A stretch of DNA of 54,371 bases, taken from Actinomycetota bacterium (lineage in GTDB: Bacteria > Actinomycetota > Actinomycetes > Nanopelagicales > Nanopelagicaceae). How positions within the stretch are numbered: the first letter of the stretch is position 1; every line of letters starts with the position of its first letter. The notes under the pieces were generated by a model. It worked only from the letters and a program-made list of their open reading frames with translations, did not search any database and was not told the origin of the DNA. The translations under genes and the position numbers were made by a program. Shown here piece by piece: positions 1 through 8,045 of this stretch. The stretch lies in NCBI GenBank assembly GCA_009699205.1, contig WLOP01000010.1, positions 1-54,371 on the forward strand, written 5' to 3'.

Positions 1-282
1 AATCTTTGGTCGCATCCGAACCTCTTTAACCACGATGTGGGTTTGGTTCTGTCGCGCTTCCCGGGCCTTCTGTGCAATTTCGTACTTATACTTTCCGAAA
101 TCCATGATCTTGCACACGGGTGGAACTGCGTCAGGGGCTATCTCGACTAGGTCGAGGCCAGCCTCATCTGCCATTCGCAATGCGGTATCGATATCCACGA
201 CTCCAATTTGCTCAGCGGTTGGTCCGATGAGGCGAACTTCGGGTACGCGAATTCGATCATTGATGCGGGCTTCAGTTGTGAT
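1..282 (-). CDS. infC: Translation initiation factor IF-3, 5' part (partial)
   Basis: Only the first 94 codons are inside the window; the gene runs off the left edge. The protein reads [20 protein letters not shown] and later [13 protein letters not shown], which is the N-terminal domain and start of the linker helix of IF-3, the factor that binds the 30S subunit and monitors start-codon selection. The start is the non-standard codon ATC at 282-280, preceded by a good Shine-Dalgarno (AAAGGAG, ending five bases upstream). No ATG, GTG or TTG would give the conserved N terminus. Rare AUU/AUC starts are the classic basis of infC autoregulation in bacteria, so the start choice fits the family. The transcript comes from the 283-497 leader behind fabI; rpmI and rplT would be expected beyond the edge. 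Confidence 0.93.
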   Translation of the reverse strand, partial: MTTEARINDRIRVPEVRLIGPTAEQIGVVDIDTALRMADEAGLDLVEIAPDAVPPVCKIMDFGKYKYEIAQKAREARQNQTHIVVKEVRMRPKI

Positions 283-497
283 AAAAACTCCTTTGCGCTT
301 CTGTGCTAGTCAGTAGAAAAGTCGCTGCTAGAAAAGAAACCGCAAGAAAACCCATCAAGGGATTTCGACGAACCCTCTCGCCTGGGCAAGGTAGGTGGGA
401 GCGGTAACTCCTCTTGCAGTGGCTAGGCCACTGGTCTTGGCGCTTAGGGTACTAGAAGGTCGGCAAAGGTGGAAATCCAAGGCAGGAAGGCTGATAT
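283..497 (-). promoter_or_regulatory. infC leader with possible attenuator hairpins
   Basis: This 215-base non-coding stretch lies between the fabI stop and the infC start. In the direction of infC it holds a perfect 7-bp hairpin (433-417, CAGTGGC with a 3-base loop). Next come two overlapping hairpins sharing the segment AAATCCC. The first (376-358) pairs AGGGTTCG with CGAA..CCCT. The second (365-347) pairs AAATCCC with GGGTTTT, with one mismatch, and is followed by a T-rich run. The two cannot form together, which is the layout of an attenuator. A possible -10 hexamer TACCCT is at 451-446 without a convincing -35. Structure is read by eye; regulation by IF-3, L20 or another ligand is inference. 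Confidence 0.5.
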
Positions 498-1265
498 TTA
501 GCCTCCGATCGCGTGAACTCCTCCATCAACGTGCAATATTTCGCCCGTTGTTTTTGGCAGCCAATCTGAGAGTAAAACTATGGCAGCTTGGGCCGCTGGA
601 ACTGGATCGCTGAAATCCCAGCCTAAGGCAGAGCGCTGGTTCCAAATTGGTTCAAATTCTTCAAATCCTGGAATTGATTTTGCAGCGATAGTTTTAATCG
701 GACCCGCTGCGACAAGGTTGACGCGAACATTCTCTGGACCTAGATCACGAGCTAGATAACGTGAGGTTGATTCAAGTGCCGCTTTGGCCACGCCCATCCA
801 ATCGTATTTAGGCCATGCAACGCTCGCGTCGAAATCCAGACCCACGACTGACGCCCCTCCATTGAAGAGCGGGCGAGCGGCCATAGTTAACGACTTCAAC
901 GAGAAAGCTGAAATTTGAAGAGCAGTAGCAACATCCGCCCATTGGGTATTGAGAAAATTTCCACCAAGAGCTGCTTCGGGTGCGAATCCGATTGAATGTA
1001 CAACACCGTCAAGGGTAGGAACGTGCACGCGTACTCGATCAGCCAGCGCTGCTAAATCTTCATCGTTAGACACATCTAACTCGATGACCGGAGCCAATTG
1101 CGGCAAACGCCCAGCGATACGCTCTGTTAAACGGTGTACGCGACCGTACGAACTCAAGACAACGGTTGCTCCCTCTTCTTGGGCCAAACGGGCGATATGG
1201 AAAGCAATGGAAGCATCAGTTAAGACCCCTGTCACCAAAATGTTCTTTCCTGAAAGTAACCCCAT
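498..1265 (-). CDS. fabI: Enoyl-ACP reductase (NADH), FabI/InhA type
   Basis: A 255-residue short-chain dehydrogenase of enoyl-ACP reductase type, which carries out the last reduction of each fatty-acid elongation cycle in the cytosol. The N-terminal nucleotide-binding region has the family's relaxed glycine motif (VTGVLTDASIA, residues 11-21). The catalytic Tyr154 and Lys161 sit in KYDWMGVAKAALES, the same spacing as InhA. The C-terminal EILHVDGG motif is also present. It starts one base after the fabG stop, so the two are co-transcribed in the fabG-fabI (mabA-inhA) order typical of Actinomycetota. Length matches FabI/InhA (about 260-270). Nothing is broken. Whether it makes mycolate-like products cannot be told from sequence; ordinary fatty-acid synthesis is the likelier role. 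Confidence 0.93.
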   Translation of the reverse strand: MGLLSGKNILVTGVLTDASIAFHIARLAQEEGATVVLSSYGRVHRLTERIAGRLPQLAPVIELDVSNDEDLAALADRVRVHVPTLDGVVHSIGFAPEAALGGNFLNTQWADVATALQISAFSLKSLTMAARPLFNGGASVVGLDFDASVAWPKYDWMGVAKAALESTSRYLARDLGPENVRVNLVAAGPIKTIAAKSIPGFEEFEPIWNQRSALGWDFSDPVPAAQAAIVLLSDWLPKTTGEILHVDGGVHAIGG

Positions 1266-1266
1266 C

Positions 1267-1974
1267 TCAGTGCCCCATTCCTAATCCGCCATCAACTGGT
1301 ATTAACGCCCCTGTGATATATCCAGCTTGTGAAGAAGCTACAAATGCAACTACATGTGCAATCTCCTCACTCGTACAAAACCTGGCTAAGGGAATTGCAC
1401 CTGCAATTTCAGCGCGTCGATTTTCATCTAAGCCCGCCGTCATATCGGTTTCAACGAACCCTGGCGCTATGACATTTGCAGTAATTCCTCGGCTACCTAA
1501 TTCGCGCGCAAAAGATCTAGCCATGCCTATTAGGCCTGATTTACTCGCGGCATAATTCACTTGGCCTGCCGCGCCGATGCTTCCTACAACTGACCCAACG
1601 AAAATCAACCGACCACGCTTGAGCTTCAATAAACCTTTAGTGGCTCGTTTAGCTACTCGGAAAGCACCGGTTAAATTGGCATCCAAAACTTCTGTGAAAT
1701 CTTCTTCGCTCATCCGCAGAACTAAAGTGTCTTTAGTAATCCCAGCATTGGCAACAATCACTTCTGGGATACCGAATTCTTTCTCAATGATCGTAAATGC
1801 CTCATCAACGCTTTCAGATGATGTGACATCCATCTGCACTGCGTGAAAACCAGCAGGTGCATTGCCCGTTCTATAGGTAATGACGACGTTAAATCCTTCT
1901 TTCTGCAACTGCGAGGAAATCGCCAAGCCAATTCCCCGGTTGCCACCTGTCACCAGAGCGATCGGAGATTCCAT
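1267..1974 (-). CDS. fabG: 3-oxoacyl-ACP reductase
   Basis: A 235-residue classical short-chain dehydrogenase that reduces 3-oxoacyl-ACP with NADPH in fatty-acid elongation. Visible motifs are TGGNRGIGLA (cofactor binding, residues 9-18), NAG (76-78), and catalytic Ser128, Tyr141 and Lys145 in GSVVGS...NYAASKSG. PGFVETDM follows the active site and GALIPVDGG is near the C terminus. It heads the fabG-fabI operon. No Shine-Dalgarno precedes the ATG. Instead TAAGTT (1986-1981) ends six bases before it, the arrangement expected for a leaderless transcript. The gene diverges from the DUF3099 gene across 100 bases. Confidence 0.93.
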   Translation of the reverse strand: MESPIALVTGGNRGIGLAISSQLQKEGFNVVITYRTGNAPAGFHAVQMDVTSSESVDEAFTIIEKEFGIPEVIVANAGITKDTLVLRMSEEDFTEVLDANLTGAFRVAKRATKGLLKLKRGRLIFVGSVVGSIGAAGQVNYAASKSGLIGMARSFARELGSRGITANVIAPGFVETDMTAGLDENRRAEIAGAIPLARFCTSEEIAHVVAFVASSQAGYITGALIPVDGGLGMGH

Positions 1975-1980
1975 GGGTAG

Positions 1981-1986
1981 AACTTA
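1981..1986 (-). promoter_or_regulatory. -10 element of a leaderless fabG promoter
   Basis: TAAGTT, then six bases, then the fabG ATG, with no Shine-Dalgarno. Transcription starting at the A of the ATG would give a leaderless mRNA. No clear -35. Confidence 0.5.
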
Positions 1987-2062
1987 CTGGCTACTCGAGC
2001 GTAAGTAGGAATTTCCACGCCGAATTAGCTATATCGAAGATGCGTGAAATCTTTCAAGAGCC

Positions 2063-2068
2063 TAGGGT
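2063..2068 (+). promoter_or_regulatory. -10 element of a leaderless promoter for the DUF3099 gene
   Basis: TAGGGT followed by exactly six bases (TGTCAC) and the ATG at 2075. This is the same geometry as the divergent fabG promoter and there is no Shine-Dalgarno. Confidence 0.5.
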
Positions 2069-2074
2069 TGTCAC

Positions 2075-2341
2075 ATGCCCGATGAAATCCATGACATCAC
2101 CTCGGCACAGATAAGTTTGAGCGAGAATCTTCCTGGTCGCCAACGTCGTTACTTCATCTCAATGATGGTGAGAACGGCCTGCTTTATTGCTGCAGTCATA
2201 ACTCCCAGCCCGTTCCGATGGTTCTTCCTCCTGGGAGCAGTCTTTCTTCCATACTTCGCTGTCGTTATTGCTAACGCTGGGCGCGAAAAAATAAGCCCCG
2301 GAACATCACTCATCGATGACACGCGTCAAAGCCTTACCTAA
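2075..2341 (+). CDS. DUF3099-family small membrane protein
   Basis: An 88-residue protein with two predicted membrane segments (about residues 31-43 and 48-66) separated by a short PSPFRW turn. The pattern [20 protein letters not shown], then RTACF, then [10 protein letters not shown] resembles the DUF3099 family, which is found in actinobacteria and has no established function. The ATG is at the expected distance from a TAGGGT -10, so translation is probably leaderless. The 3' end overlaps the SURF1 reading frame by 26 bases, so the two are probably one transcript. The neighbour suggests, but does not show, a link with the respiratory chain. Confidence 0.75.
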   Translation: MPDEIHDITSAQISLSENLPGRQRRYFISMMVRTACFIAAVITPSPFRWFFLLGAVFLPYFAVVIANAGREKISPGTSLIDDTRQSLT

Positions 2342-3044
2342 AGAGCACAGGAAAGAGCCCTACGGGATCTTCCTCTCTACCCTCGCTATCGCTCTCATAC
2401 TCCTGTGTTTAGTTGCCAGTCACTGGCAATATCAGAGAGGCGTTGATCGTCATGCAAATAACGCTCTGATAGCTTCGCACGTATCGCAACCTCCCGTGAT
2501 GATTGCTAGCGTCATCAAGAACTTGACTGTCGCTCAGTGGCGGCAAACAACTGTCCAAGGCGCTTTTGATTCTTCCAATCAAATTCTTTTGCGTAATCGC
2601 TATTTCGAAGGTAAATATGGTTTCGATCTACTTACGCTCTTCCACGAAAAATCTGGACTAACCTTTTGGATTGATAGAGGCTGGATTCCACCTGGCTTCA
2701 ACGCCTCCACTCCACCCACTCTGCCACCAACCATTTCTGCAACAGTCACAATCACAGGCAGAGTTCGCCTCGATTACTCGCTCCCCCAAGGATCATTTTT
2801 CGCAATACCTTCAGGAAAAAATGGGAAATTGATTCCTCAATGGAATGCGCAGAGCAAAGTTACATACGACACGGAGAATTTCTACTTGGATCTATTAACA
2901 GTCTCCGACGCATCGATGGCGCCCGAAGTTCCAGTAGAACTTCCAGAACTTACCGATGGTCCGCACATGGCCTACGCATTGCAGTGGATATTCTTTGCAG
3001 GGCTAATCTTCTACGCTCGAATTCTCTTGCGCAGGTCCAGATAA
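2316..3044 (+). CDS. SURF1-family cytochrome oxidase assembly protein
   Basis: A 242-residue protein with the SURF1 layout: one membrane helix near the N terminus (about residues 18-37), a large extracytoplasmic domain, and a second helix at the C terminus (about 219-238). Family signatures include WQYQRG just after helix 1, [30 protein letters not shown] and the terminal [20 protein letters not shown]1 proteins assist assembly of the heme a3-CuB centre of aa3-type oxidase, which fits the ctaA gene further along. The start inside the DUF3099 gene is the only good one. The last 42 bases overlap the convergent ABC exporter gene, an unusually long tail-to-tail overlap. Confidence 0.88.
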   Translation: MTRVKALPKEHRKEPYGIFLSTLAIALILLCLVASHWQYQRGVDRHANNALIASHVSQPPVMIASVIKNLTVAQWRQTTVQGAFDSSNQILLRNRYFEGKYGFDLLTLFHEKSGLTFWIDRGWIPPGFNASTPPTLPPTISATVTITGRVRLDYSLPQGSFFAIPSGKNGKLIPQWNAQSKVTYDTENFYLDLLTVSDASMAPEVPVELPELTDGPHMAYALQWIFFAGLIFYARILLRRSR

Positions 3045-4895
3045 ATCTTGCCGGCTATAAAGTTCGGCATATAACCCTTTGGCTCGCACCAACTCTTCAT
3101 GGGTTCCGCGTTCCACGATGGATCCGTTTTCTAGTACCAGGATCTGATCTGCTTCCATCACGGTACTCAATCGGTGCGCAATTACGATACTCGTGCGTCC
3201 TTTCAGGGCAGCGCGCAAGGCATCATGAACAAGCGCTTCATTCTCTGAATCCAGATGAGCAGTAGCTTCATCTAGAATCACGATCGCAGGTGACTTCAAC
3301 AGTAAACGCGCGATAGCAAGCCGTTGCTTCTCGCCACCAGAAAGGCGGTGGCCGCGCTCTCCCACCATTGTTTCTAAACCATTGGGTAATGATTCAATCA
3401 AACTCCAGATCCGCGCAGATTCGCAGGCAGATTTCATTTGCGCCTCTGTTGCATCAGCATTGGCATAACGCAAGTTTTCGGCAATAGTTTCGTGAAAAAG
3501 ATGAGCATCTTGCATTACAACTCCAACGGAGGATCGGAGCGAAGTAAGTTTAAGATCACGAAGGTCTACTCCACCTATTAAAATTGCCCCTTCCGTTACA
3601 TCATATAAACGTGGGATTAGAGCGCTTATCGTTGTTTTTCCCGCTCCCGATGGACCTACAAGAGCGGTCATCGTTCCGGGTGCAGCGGTGAAAGTAATCG
3701 ATTTCAATACTTTGCCACTGTCTACTGTTTCCGGCTTTGCGGCCGATTCCAAAGAGGCAAGAGAAATTTCATTTGCTCGAGGGTAAGCAAAACTTACATT
3801 ACGAAACTCAACACCCGGTGAAGGGGTCGGAATATCTATAGCTGTTGGCGAATCTACAACCATCGGTTCGAGGTCAAGCACTTCAAAAACTCTTTCAAAG
3901 GACAATAGAGCAGTCATTACATCGATTCGAACATTTGAAAGCGCCGTTAATGGTCCATAGAGTCTTGCAAGAAGTGCAGTAATTGCAAGGAGAGTTCCGA
4001 CACTTACTGATCCAGAAATCGCAAGGTGACCACCAATTCCATACGCAAATGCGGTGGCAACCGCGGCTACGCTAGTGAGCGCTACGAAGAATAAGCGATT
4101 GAGTAACGCTATCGAAATTCCGATATCAGCAACCCGTCGAGCACGAGAGGAGAAATAGGCACTTTCGCGTTCAGGGTCCCCATAGAGATTAACTAGCAAA
4201 GCACCCGAAACGTTGAAACGTTCGGTCATCGTGCTCGACATCTCCGCATTTACCTGAAATGAAGAACGCGTTAAGACTTGCAACTTCTTACCCACCCATT
4301 TAGTAGGTATTAAGAAGAGCGGGAGCAGAACGAGCGAAACTGCTGTGATCTGCCACGACAGGAAAAGCATCGTTGCGATGACCAGCACCAGGCTAACGAC
4401 ATTGCTAATGACCCCCGATAACGTGGAAGTGAATGCCTGCTGTGCGCCAATAACATCCGAATTGATGCGCGAAATTAGCGCGCCAGTTTGAGTGCGGGTA
4501 AAGAAAGCGATTGACTGTTTTTGAATATGGGCAAAAACGAGTGAGCGCAGATCGTAAATCAACCCTTCGCCAATTCTGGAGGAATACCAACGACCTATAA
4601 CACTCATCACGGAATCTGCAATCGCCAACAAACCTACAACGAGAGCTAATTGCGTAACGAGAGAACCATTGCGCGGGATTACGCCTTCATCAATGAGTTT
4701 GCGAAGTAACAATGGCGAAGCGATAACCAATACTGCGTCGATAACAACGGTAATTAAAAAGAATACAATTTGCAGTTTATAGGGAATTGCGAAATGCAAA
4801 ATCCTACGGACTGTCCCAGGTTTGAGTTTTTGGTTCTTGACGGAAGGATCCGCCGTCATTGATCGCAAACTCTGCCAATTGGCATGCATTGACAT
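3003..4895 (-). CDS. ABC exporter, fused membrane and ATPase domains
   Basis: A 630-residue half-transporter: an exporter-type transmembrane domain with six helices (about residues 30-330) followed by a nucleotide-binding domain. The latter shows Walker A GPSGAGKTT (near 420), a Q-loop (VVMQDAHLF), the signature LSGGEKQRLAIAR, Walker B AIVILDEATAHLD and the switch histidine (VIAHRLS). It is of MdlB/BmrA type and probably works as a dimer; the substrate cannot be read from sequence. The start is uncertain: ATG at 4895 is used here, ATG at 4889 is equally possible. TATAAC overlaps the preceding sufT stop codon and lies eight bases before the 4889 start, so a leaderless transcript would favour that one. 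The 3' end overlaps SURF1 by 42 bases. Confidence 0.88.
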   Translation of the reverse strand: MSMHANWQSLRSMTADPSVKNQKLKPGTVRRILHFAIPYKLQIVFFLITVVIDAVLVIASPLLLRKLIDEGVIPRNGSLVTQLALVVGLLAIADSVMSVIGRWYSSRIGEGLIYDLRSLVFAHIQKQSIAFFTRTQTGALISRINSDVIGAQQAFTSTLSGVISNVVSLVLVIATMLFLSWQITAVSLVLLPLFLIPTKWVGKKLQVLTRSSFQVNAEMSSTMTERFNVSGALLVNLYGDPERESAYFSSRARRVADIGISIALLNRLFFVALTSVAAVATAFAYGIGGHLAISGSVSVGTLLAITALLARLYGPLTALSNVRIDVMTALLSFERVFEVLDLEPMVVDSPTAIDIPTPSPGVEFRNVSFAYPRANEISLASLESAAKPETVDSGKVLKSITFTAAPGTMTALVGPSGAGKTTISALIPRLYDVTEGAILIGGVDLRDLKLTSLRSSVGVVMQDAHLFHETIAENLRYANADATEAQMKSACESARIWSLIESLPNGLETMVGERGHRLSGGEKQRLAIARLLLKSPAIVILDEATAHLDSENEALVHDALRAALKGRTSIVIAHRLSTVMEADQILVLENGSIVERGTHEELVRAKGLYAELYSRQDLSGPAQENSSVED

Positions 4896-4898
4896 CGG

Positions 4899-5210
4899 TT
4901 ATACCGTGAAACCTAGTGCGCGAAGCTGGTCCCTTCCATCATCAGAGATTTTATCTGGGCCCCAAGGTGGCATCCATACCCAGTTGATTTTCACATCACT
5001 GGTGAGATTGGCTAAAGCTTGTCGAGTTTGATCTTCGATGACATCTTGTAAAGGGCAGGCCGCGGATGTGAGAGTCATATTCAATATTGCGATATTACTT
5101 TCATCAACCATGACATCGTAAATAAGGCCAAGATCTACAACGTTAATACCTAGCTCCGGGTCAACGACATCCTTCATCGCCTCAGTCACATCATCTACCT
5201 TTGCAACCAT
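4899..5210 (-). CDS. sufT: Metal-sulfur cluster assembly factor (MIP18/DUF59, SufT-like)
   Basis: A 103-residue MIP18/DUF59 protein. Recognisable blocks are VVDPELGINVVDLGLIYDV near residue 15, MTLTSAACPLQDVIEDQ with the conserved cysteine, and VWMPPWGPDKISDDGR in the C-terminal half. Members act in maturation or transfer of Fe-S clusters and often close suf operons, as here, last after sufU with a 42-base gap. An AAAGG Shine-Dalgarno lies seven bases before the ATG. The symbol is used by position and similarity. Confidence 0.85.
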   Translation of the reverse strand: MVAKVDDVTEAMKDVVDPELGINVVDLGLIYDVMVDESNIAILNMTLTSAACPLQDVIEDQTRQALANLTSDVKINWVWMPPWGPDKISDDGRDQLRALGFTV

Positions 5211-5252
5211 TCCCGTACCTTTCGTTAGCCGTGCATTGAACGAACAGAGTGA

Positions 5253-5696
5253 TTAAGCAGTTCGATTTGCAATCTGCAGGGCGGCATCTTTGTAGGCCAT
5301 CCATGCCAAGAGTGCACACTTTATACGAGCCGGGTACTTGGAGACCCCTGAAAACGCGACCGCATCCTCTAAAACTTCTTCATCCCCGCTCTGGGTACCT
5401 TTACTTTGCATTAACGTCAAAAATGAATCAAAGATAATTTGTGCTTGGTCTGTGCTTTTGCCAAGAAGCAAACCTGACATCACTGAGGCGCTAGCCATGG
5501 AAATAGAACACCCAACGCCCTCCCAAGTGACTGCGCTAACAATTCCTTCAATCATGCTGAGGTTCAACGTCAGTTCATCACCGCAACTTGGATTTAGATG
5601 ATGAACTTGAACATCCTTCGCGACGGACAACCCTTTGTTCTGGGGATGTTTGTAATGATCAAGAATTACCTCTTGATACAGGTGATCAAGGTTCAT
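5253..5696 (-). CDS. sufU: Fe-S assembly sulfur-transfer protein SufU
   Basis: A 147-residue IscU-like protein of SufU type. The three conserved cysteines are Cys38 (NPSCGDELTL, with Asp40), Cys63 (GVGCSISMASASVMSG) and Cys127 (RIKCALLAW). The insertion between the second and third cysteines, typical of SufU rather than IscU, is present. SufU takes sulfur from the SufS persulfide with a bound zinc and passes it to SufBCD. Its ATG overlaps the sufS stop (ATGA), so the pair is translationally coupled, as expected for direct partners. Confidence 0.93.
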   Translation of the reverse strand: MNLDHLYQEVILDHYKHPQNKGLSVAKDVQVHHLNPSCGDELTLNLSMIEGIVSAVTWEGVGCSISMASASVMSGLLLGKSTDQAQIIFDSFLTLMQSKGTQSGDEEVLEDAVAFSGVSKYPARIKCALLAWMAYKDAALQIANRTA

Positions 5697-6946
5697 GCCT
5701 TGACCCCAAAATAATTCTTGGCCGCGATAACTCCGTTGATCAGCGCATCAATGTCACTCTTCTCGTTATAAAGATAAACCGATGCCCTTGTCGTTGCTGC
5801 TACCCCTAATTTGCGATTGAGCGGCCATGCGCAATGGTGACCAGTTCGCACAGCGATTCCTTGCGAATCCAGATATTGGCCGAGATCATGTGGGTGTATG
5901 CCATCTACGGCGAAAGAAACAACGCCACCTCGTGAATGCAAATCTGTGGGTCCAAAGATTTTCAGATGAGAGATATCTTGCAACCCGGCTATTAAATCCC
6001 CAGTGAGGGAGATTTCATGTTCATGAATATTGTCTAAGCCAATTTTCGTTAAGTACTGCAAAGCGGCTCCCAAGCCAACAGCTTGCGCCATGTTGGGAAC
6101 ACCAGCCTCGAATTTGCGAGGTGCTGGTGCCCACGTCGAATCTGTCATAGTCACAGTTTCAATCATCGATCCGCCGAAGAGAAAGGGCGGCAGTTGACCC
6201 AGCAACTCTGAGCGTCCCCATAAGACACCTACACCTGTCGGTCCTAAAGCTTTGTGACCAGAAAACGCTAAGAAATCGATGTCGAGCCCTGTCACATCAA
6301 CAGCCATGTGCGGAACTGATTGACAGGCATCTAAAACTAAAAGTCCGCCAACTTCGTGCGTCCGTTTAGATATTTCAGAGAGAGGATTTATAGTTCCGAG
6401 AACATTTGATTGGTGTGTCAGCGCGACAATTTTAGTTCTGTCGTTAATCAAAGAATCGATATTAGAAAGATCTAATCGCCCATTCGAATCAACGTCGAAC
6501 CAAACTAACTCACACCCAGTTCTTTTAGCCAATTGTTGCCAAGGGACCAAGTTTGCGTGGTGTTCCATTTCGGTAACAACTATCCGATCGCCCGCTTGTA
6601 AATGGAAGATATTCCCTAGTGGAGCGCTACCAATTGCATAGCAGAGCAAGTTCAAGCTCTCTGTGGCGCTCTTCGTAAATACGATTTCATCTACATCTGC
6701 GTGTAAAAAATGCGCAACAATCGCTCGTGCGCCTTCGTAAGCATCTGTAGCCTCTTCAGCTAGTTGGTGCGCCCCACGATGAACTGCAGCGTTCCTGAAC
6801 CTGTAGAAATCTCCTTCAGCATCGATAACTACATTTGGCTTTTGGCTTGTGGCGCCGCTATCCAAATAGATTAACTTTCTGCCATCCCGGATACTCCGTT
6901 CAAAGATCGGAAAATCCTTCTTGATAGCGCTGATATTGAGAGTCAT
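5693..6946 (-). CDS. sufS: Cysteine desulfurase SufS
   Basis: A 417-residue PLP-dependent group II cysteine desulfurase that releases sulfur from L-cysteine as an enzyme persulfide. The PLP lysine is Lys232 in FSGHKALGPTGVGVLWG. The persulfide cysteine is Cys372 in RTGHHCAWPL. TEMEHHANLVPW and THQSNVLG are further PLP-site blocks. The gene follows sufC after 20 AT-rich bases without a clear Shine-Dalgarno. TACAAT ends five bases before the ATG, so an extra internal promoter is possible but weak. Full length, no sign of damage. Confidence 0.95.
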   Translation of the reverse strand: MTLNISAIKKDFPIFERSIRDGRKLIYLDSGATSQKPNVVIDAEGDFYRFRNAAVHRGAHQLAEEATDAYEGARAIVAHFLHADVDEIVFTKSATESLNLLCYAIGSAPLGNIFHLQAGDRIVVTEMEHHANLVPWQQLAKRTGCELVWFDVDSNGRLDLSNIDSLINDRTKIVALTHQSNVLGTINPLSEISKRTHEVGGLLVLDACQSVPHMAVDVTGLDIDFLAFSGHKALGPTGVGVLWGRSELLGQLPPFLFGGSMIETVTMTDSTWAPAPRKFEAGVPNMAQAVGLGAALQYLTKIGLDNIHEHEISLTGDLIAGLQDISHLKIFGPTDLHSRGGVVSFAVDGIHPHDLGQYLDSQGIAVRTGHHCAWPLNRKLGVAATTRASVYLYNEKSDIDALINGVIAAKNYFGVKA

Positions 6947-6966
6947 TTGTAATTGTAAATACGTGG

Positions 6967-7719
6967 TTAGAGTCCGACGTACTCGGCATAACCCTTCTCT
7001 TCAAGTTTATCTGCGAGTTCAGGTCCGCCTTCTTCAACGATTCGACCGTTGGCAAATACGTGCACGAAATCGGGTTTGATATATCTTAAAATTCGCGTGT
7101 AGTGGGTAATAAGCAGAACGCCCATCTCGTTGGATGCTTTTGCGCGGTTGACGCCTTCGGAAACTATACGCAACGCATCAACATCTAAACCGGAATCTGT
7201 TTCGTCAAGAATTGCAATTTTTGGCTTGAGAAGTTCCAATTGCATAATCTCATGGCGCTTCTTCTCGCCACCTGAGAAACCTTCGTTCACATTTCGCTCG
7301 GAAAAAGATGCATCCATGTTGAGGGCGCTCATGGCAGCTTTAACTTCGCCTACCCATGTACGCAATTTAGGAGCTTCTCCGCGCAAAGCAGTTGCTGCGG
7401 TACGCAAGAAGTTTGAAACGGAGACTCCAGGAATTTCTACTGGGTACTGCATTGCAAGAAAGAGCCCGGCTTTCGCACGCTCATCCACTTTCATAGCGAG
7501 AACATCAGCTCCGTCGAGCGTCACTGTTCCAGCTGTGATTGTGTATTTAGGATGGCCAGCAATCGAATACGCAAGGGTGGACTTACCTGAACCATTTGGC
7601 CCCATGATCGCATGAGTTTCACCTGACTTGATCGTCAGGTCAACGCCACGCAAAATCTCAATCGGCCCTTTTTCGGTGATAACCGATACCTCTAGTCCGC
7701 GAATTTCTAATGTGCTCAT
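6967..7719 (-). CDS. sufC: Fe-S assembly ATPase SufC
   Basis: A 250-residue ABC-type ATPase that drives the SufBCD scaffold. It has Walker A GPNGSGKST, signature FSGGEKKRHEI, Walker B PKIAILDETDSGLDVDALR and the switch His in LITHYTR. The frame is open for 20 codons upstream into the Rieske gene. I place the start at 7719 (MSTLEIRGLEV) because GAGG lies six bases before it and SufC proteins begin here. It lies between the Rieske gene and sufS in the suf operon. Confidence 0.94.
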   Translation of the reverse strand: MSTLEIRGLEVSVITEKGPIEILRGVDLTIKSGETHAIMGPNGSGKSTLAYSIAGHPKYTITAGTVTLDGADVLAMKVDERAKAGLFLAMQYPVEIPGVSVSNFLRTAATALRGEAPKLRTWVGEVKAAMSALNMDASFSERNVNEGFSGGEKKRHEIMQLELLKPKIAILDETDSGLDVDALRIVSEGVNRAKASNEMGVLLITHYTRILRYIKPDFVHVFANGRIVEEGGPELADKLEEKGYAEYVGL

Positions 7720-7747
7720 TATTTCCTCATCTCTCGTTGCTGACGTT

Positions 7748-8044
7748 TCAAATCTCAATGGTGACGGAATCTCCGTCAATTAGGACTGGATATGTATCCA
7801 ACTTAGTTACTGCTGGCAAAGTGAGTGCTTCACCCGTACGAAGGTCGAACTCAGCTCCGTGAAGCCAGCATTCGATCTTCATATTCGATGACTCACCTTC
7901 AGATAAGGAAGCATCTGAATGCGAGCAAATATCCGAAACTGCAAAAACTTCATTGCCAACCCGTGTCACGCAGATAGATTGACCATTTTTTTCAAGTTTT
8001 ACTGGCTTGTTCTCCGCTAGATCAGAGAGAAAGAAATCACTCAT
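7748..8044 (-). CDS. Rieske-type non-heme ferredoxin within the suf operon
   Basis: A 98-residue [2Fe-2S] Rieske ferredoxin. The ligand pairs are Cys40-x-His42 (CSH) and Cys59-x2-His62 (CWLH), in the order and spacing of bacterial Rieske ferredoxins (NirD/BphA3-like). No membrane segment or signal peptide, so it is cytosolic. The start at 8044 (MSDFFLSDL) lies one base after the sufD stop and matches family length; the frame is open ten codons further into sufD. Such a gene between sufD and sufC is common in actinobacteria. An electron-donor role in cluster assembly is plausible but inferred. Confidence 0.9.
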   Translation of the reverse strand: MSDFFLSDLAENKPVKLEKNGQSICVTRVGNEVFAVSDICSHSDASLSEGESSNMKIECWLHGAEFDLRTGEALTLPAVTKLDTYPVLIDGDSVTIEI

Positions 8045-8045
8045 A

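Noticed and set aside
417-433. Perfect 7-bp inverted repeat after fabI as a terminator
   Set aside because: No T-run follows on the minus strand and infC continues in the same direction; it is kept only as part of the infC leader.
7720-7779. Longer SufC start inside the Rieske gene
   Set aside because: The extra 20 residues are not SufC-like, and the ATG at 7719 has a well-spaced GAGG.
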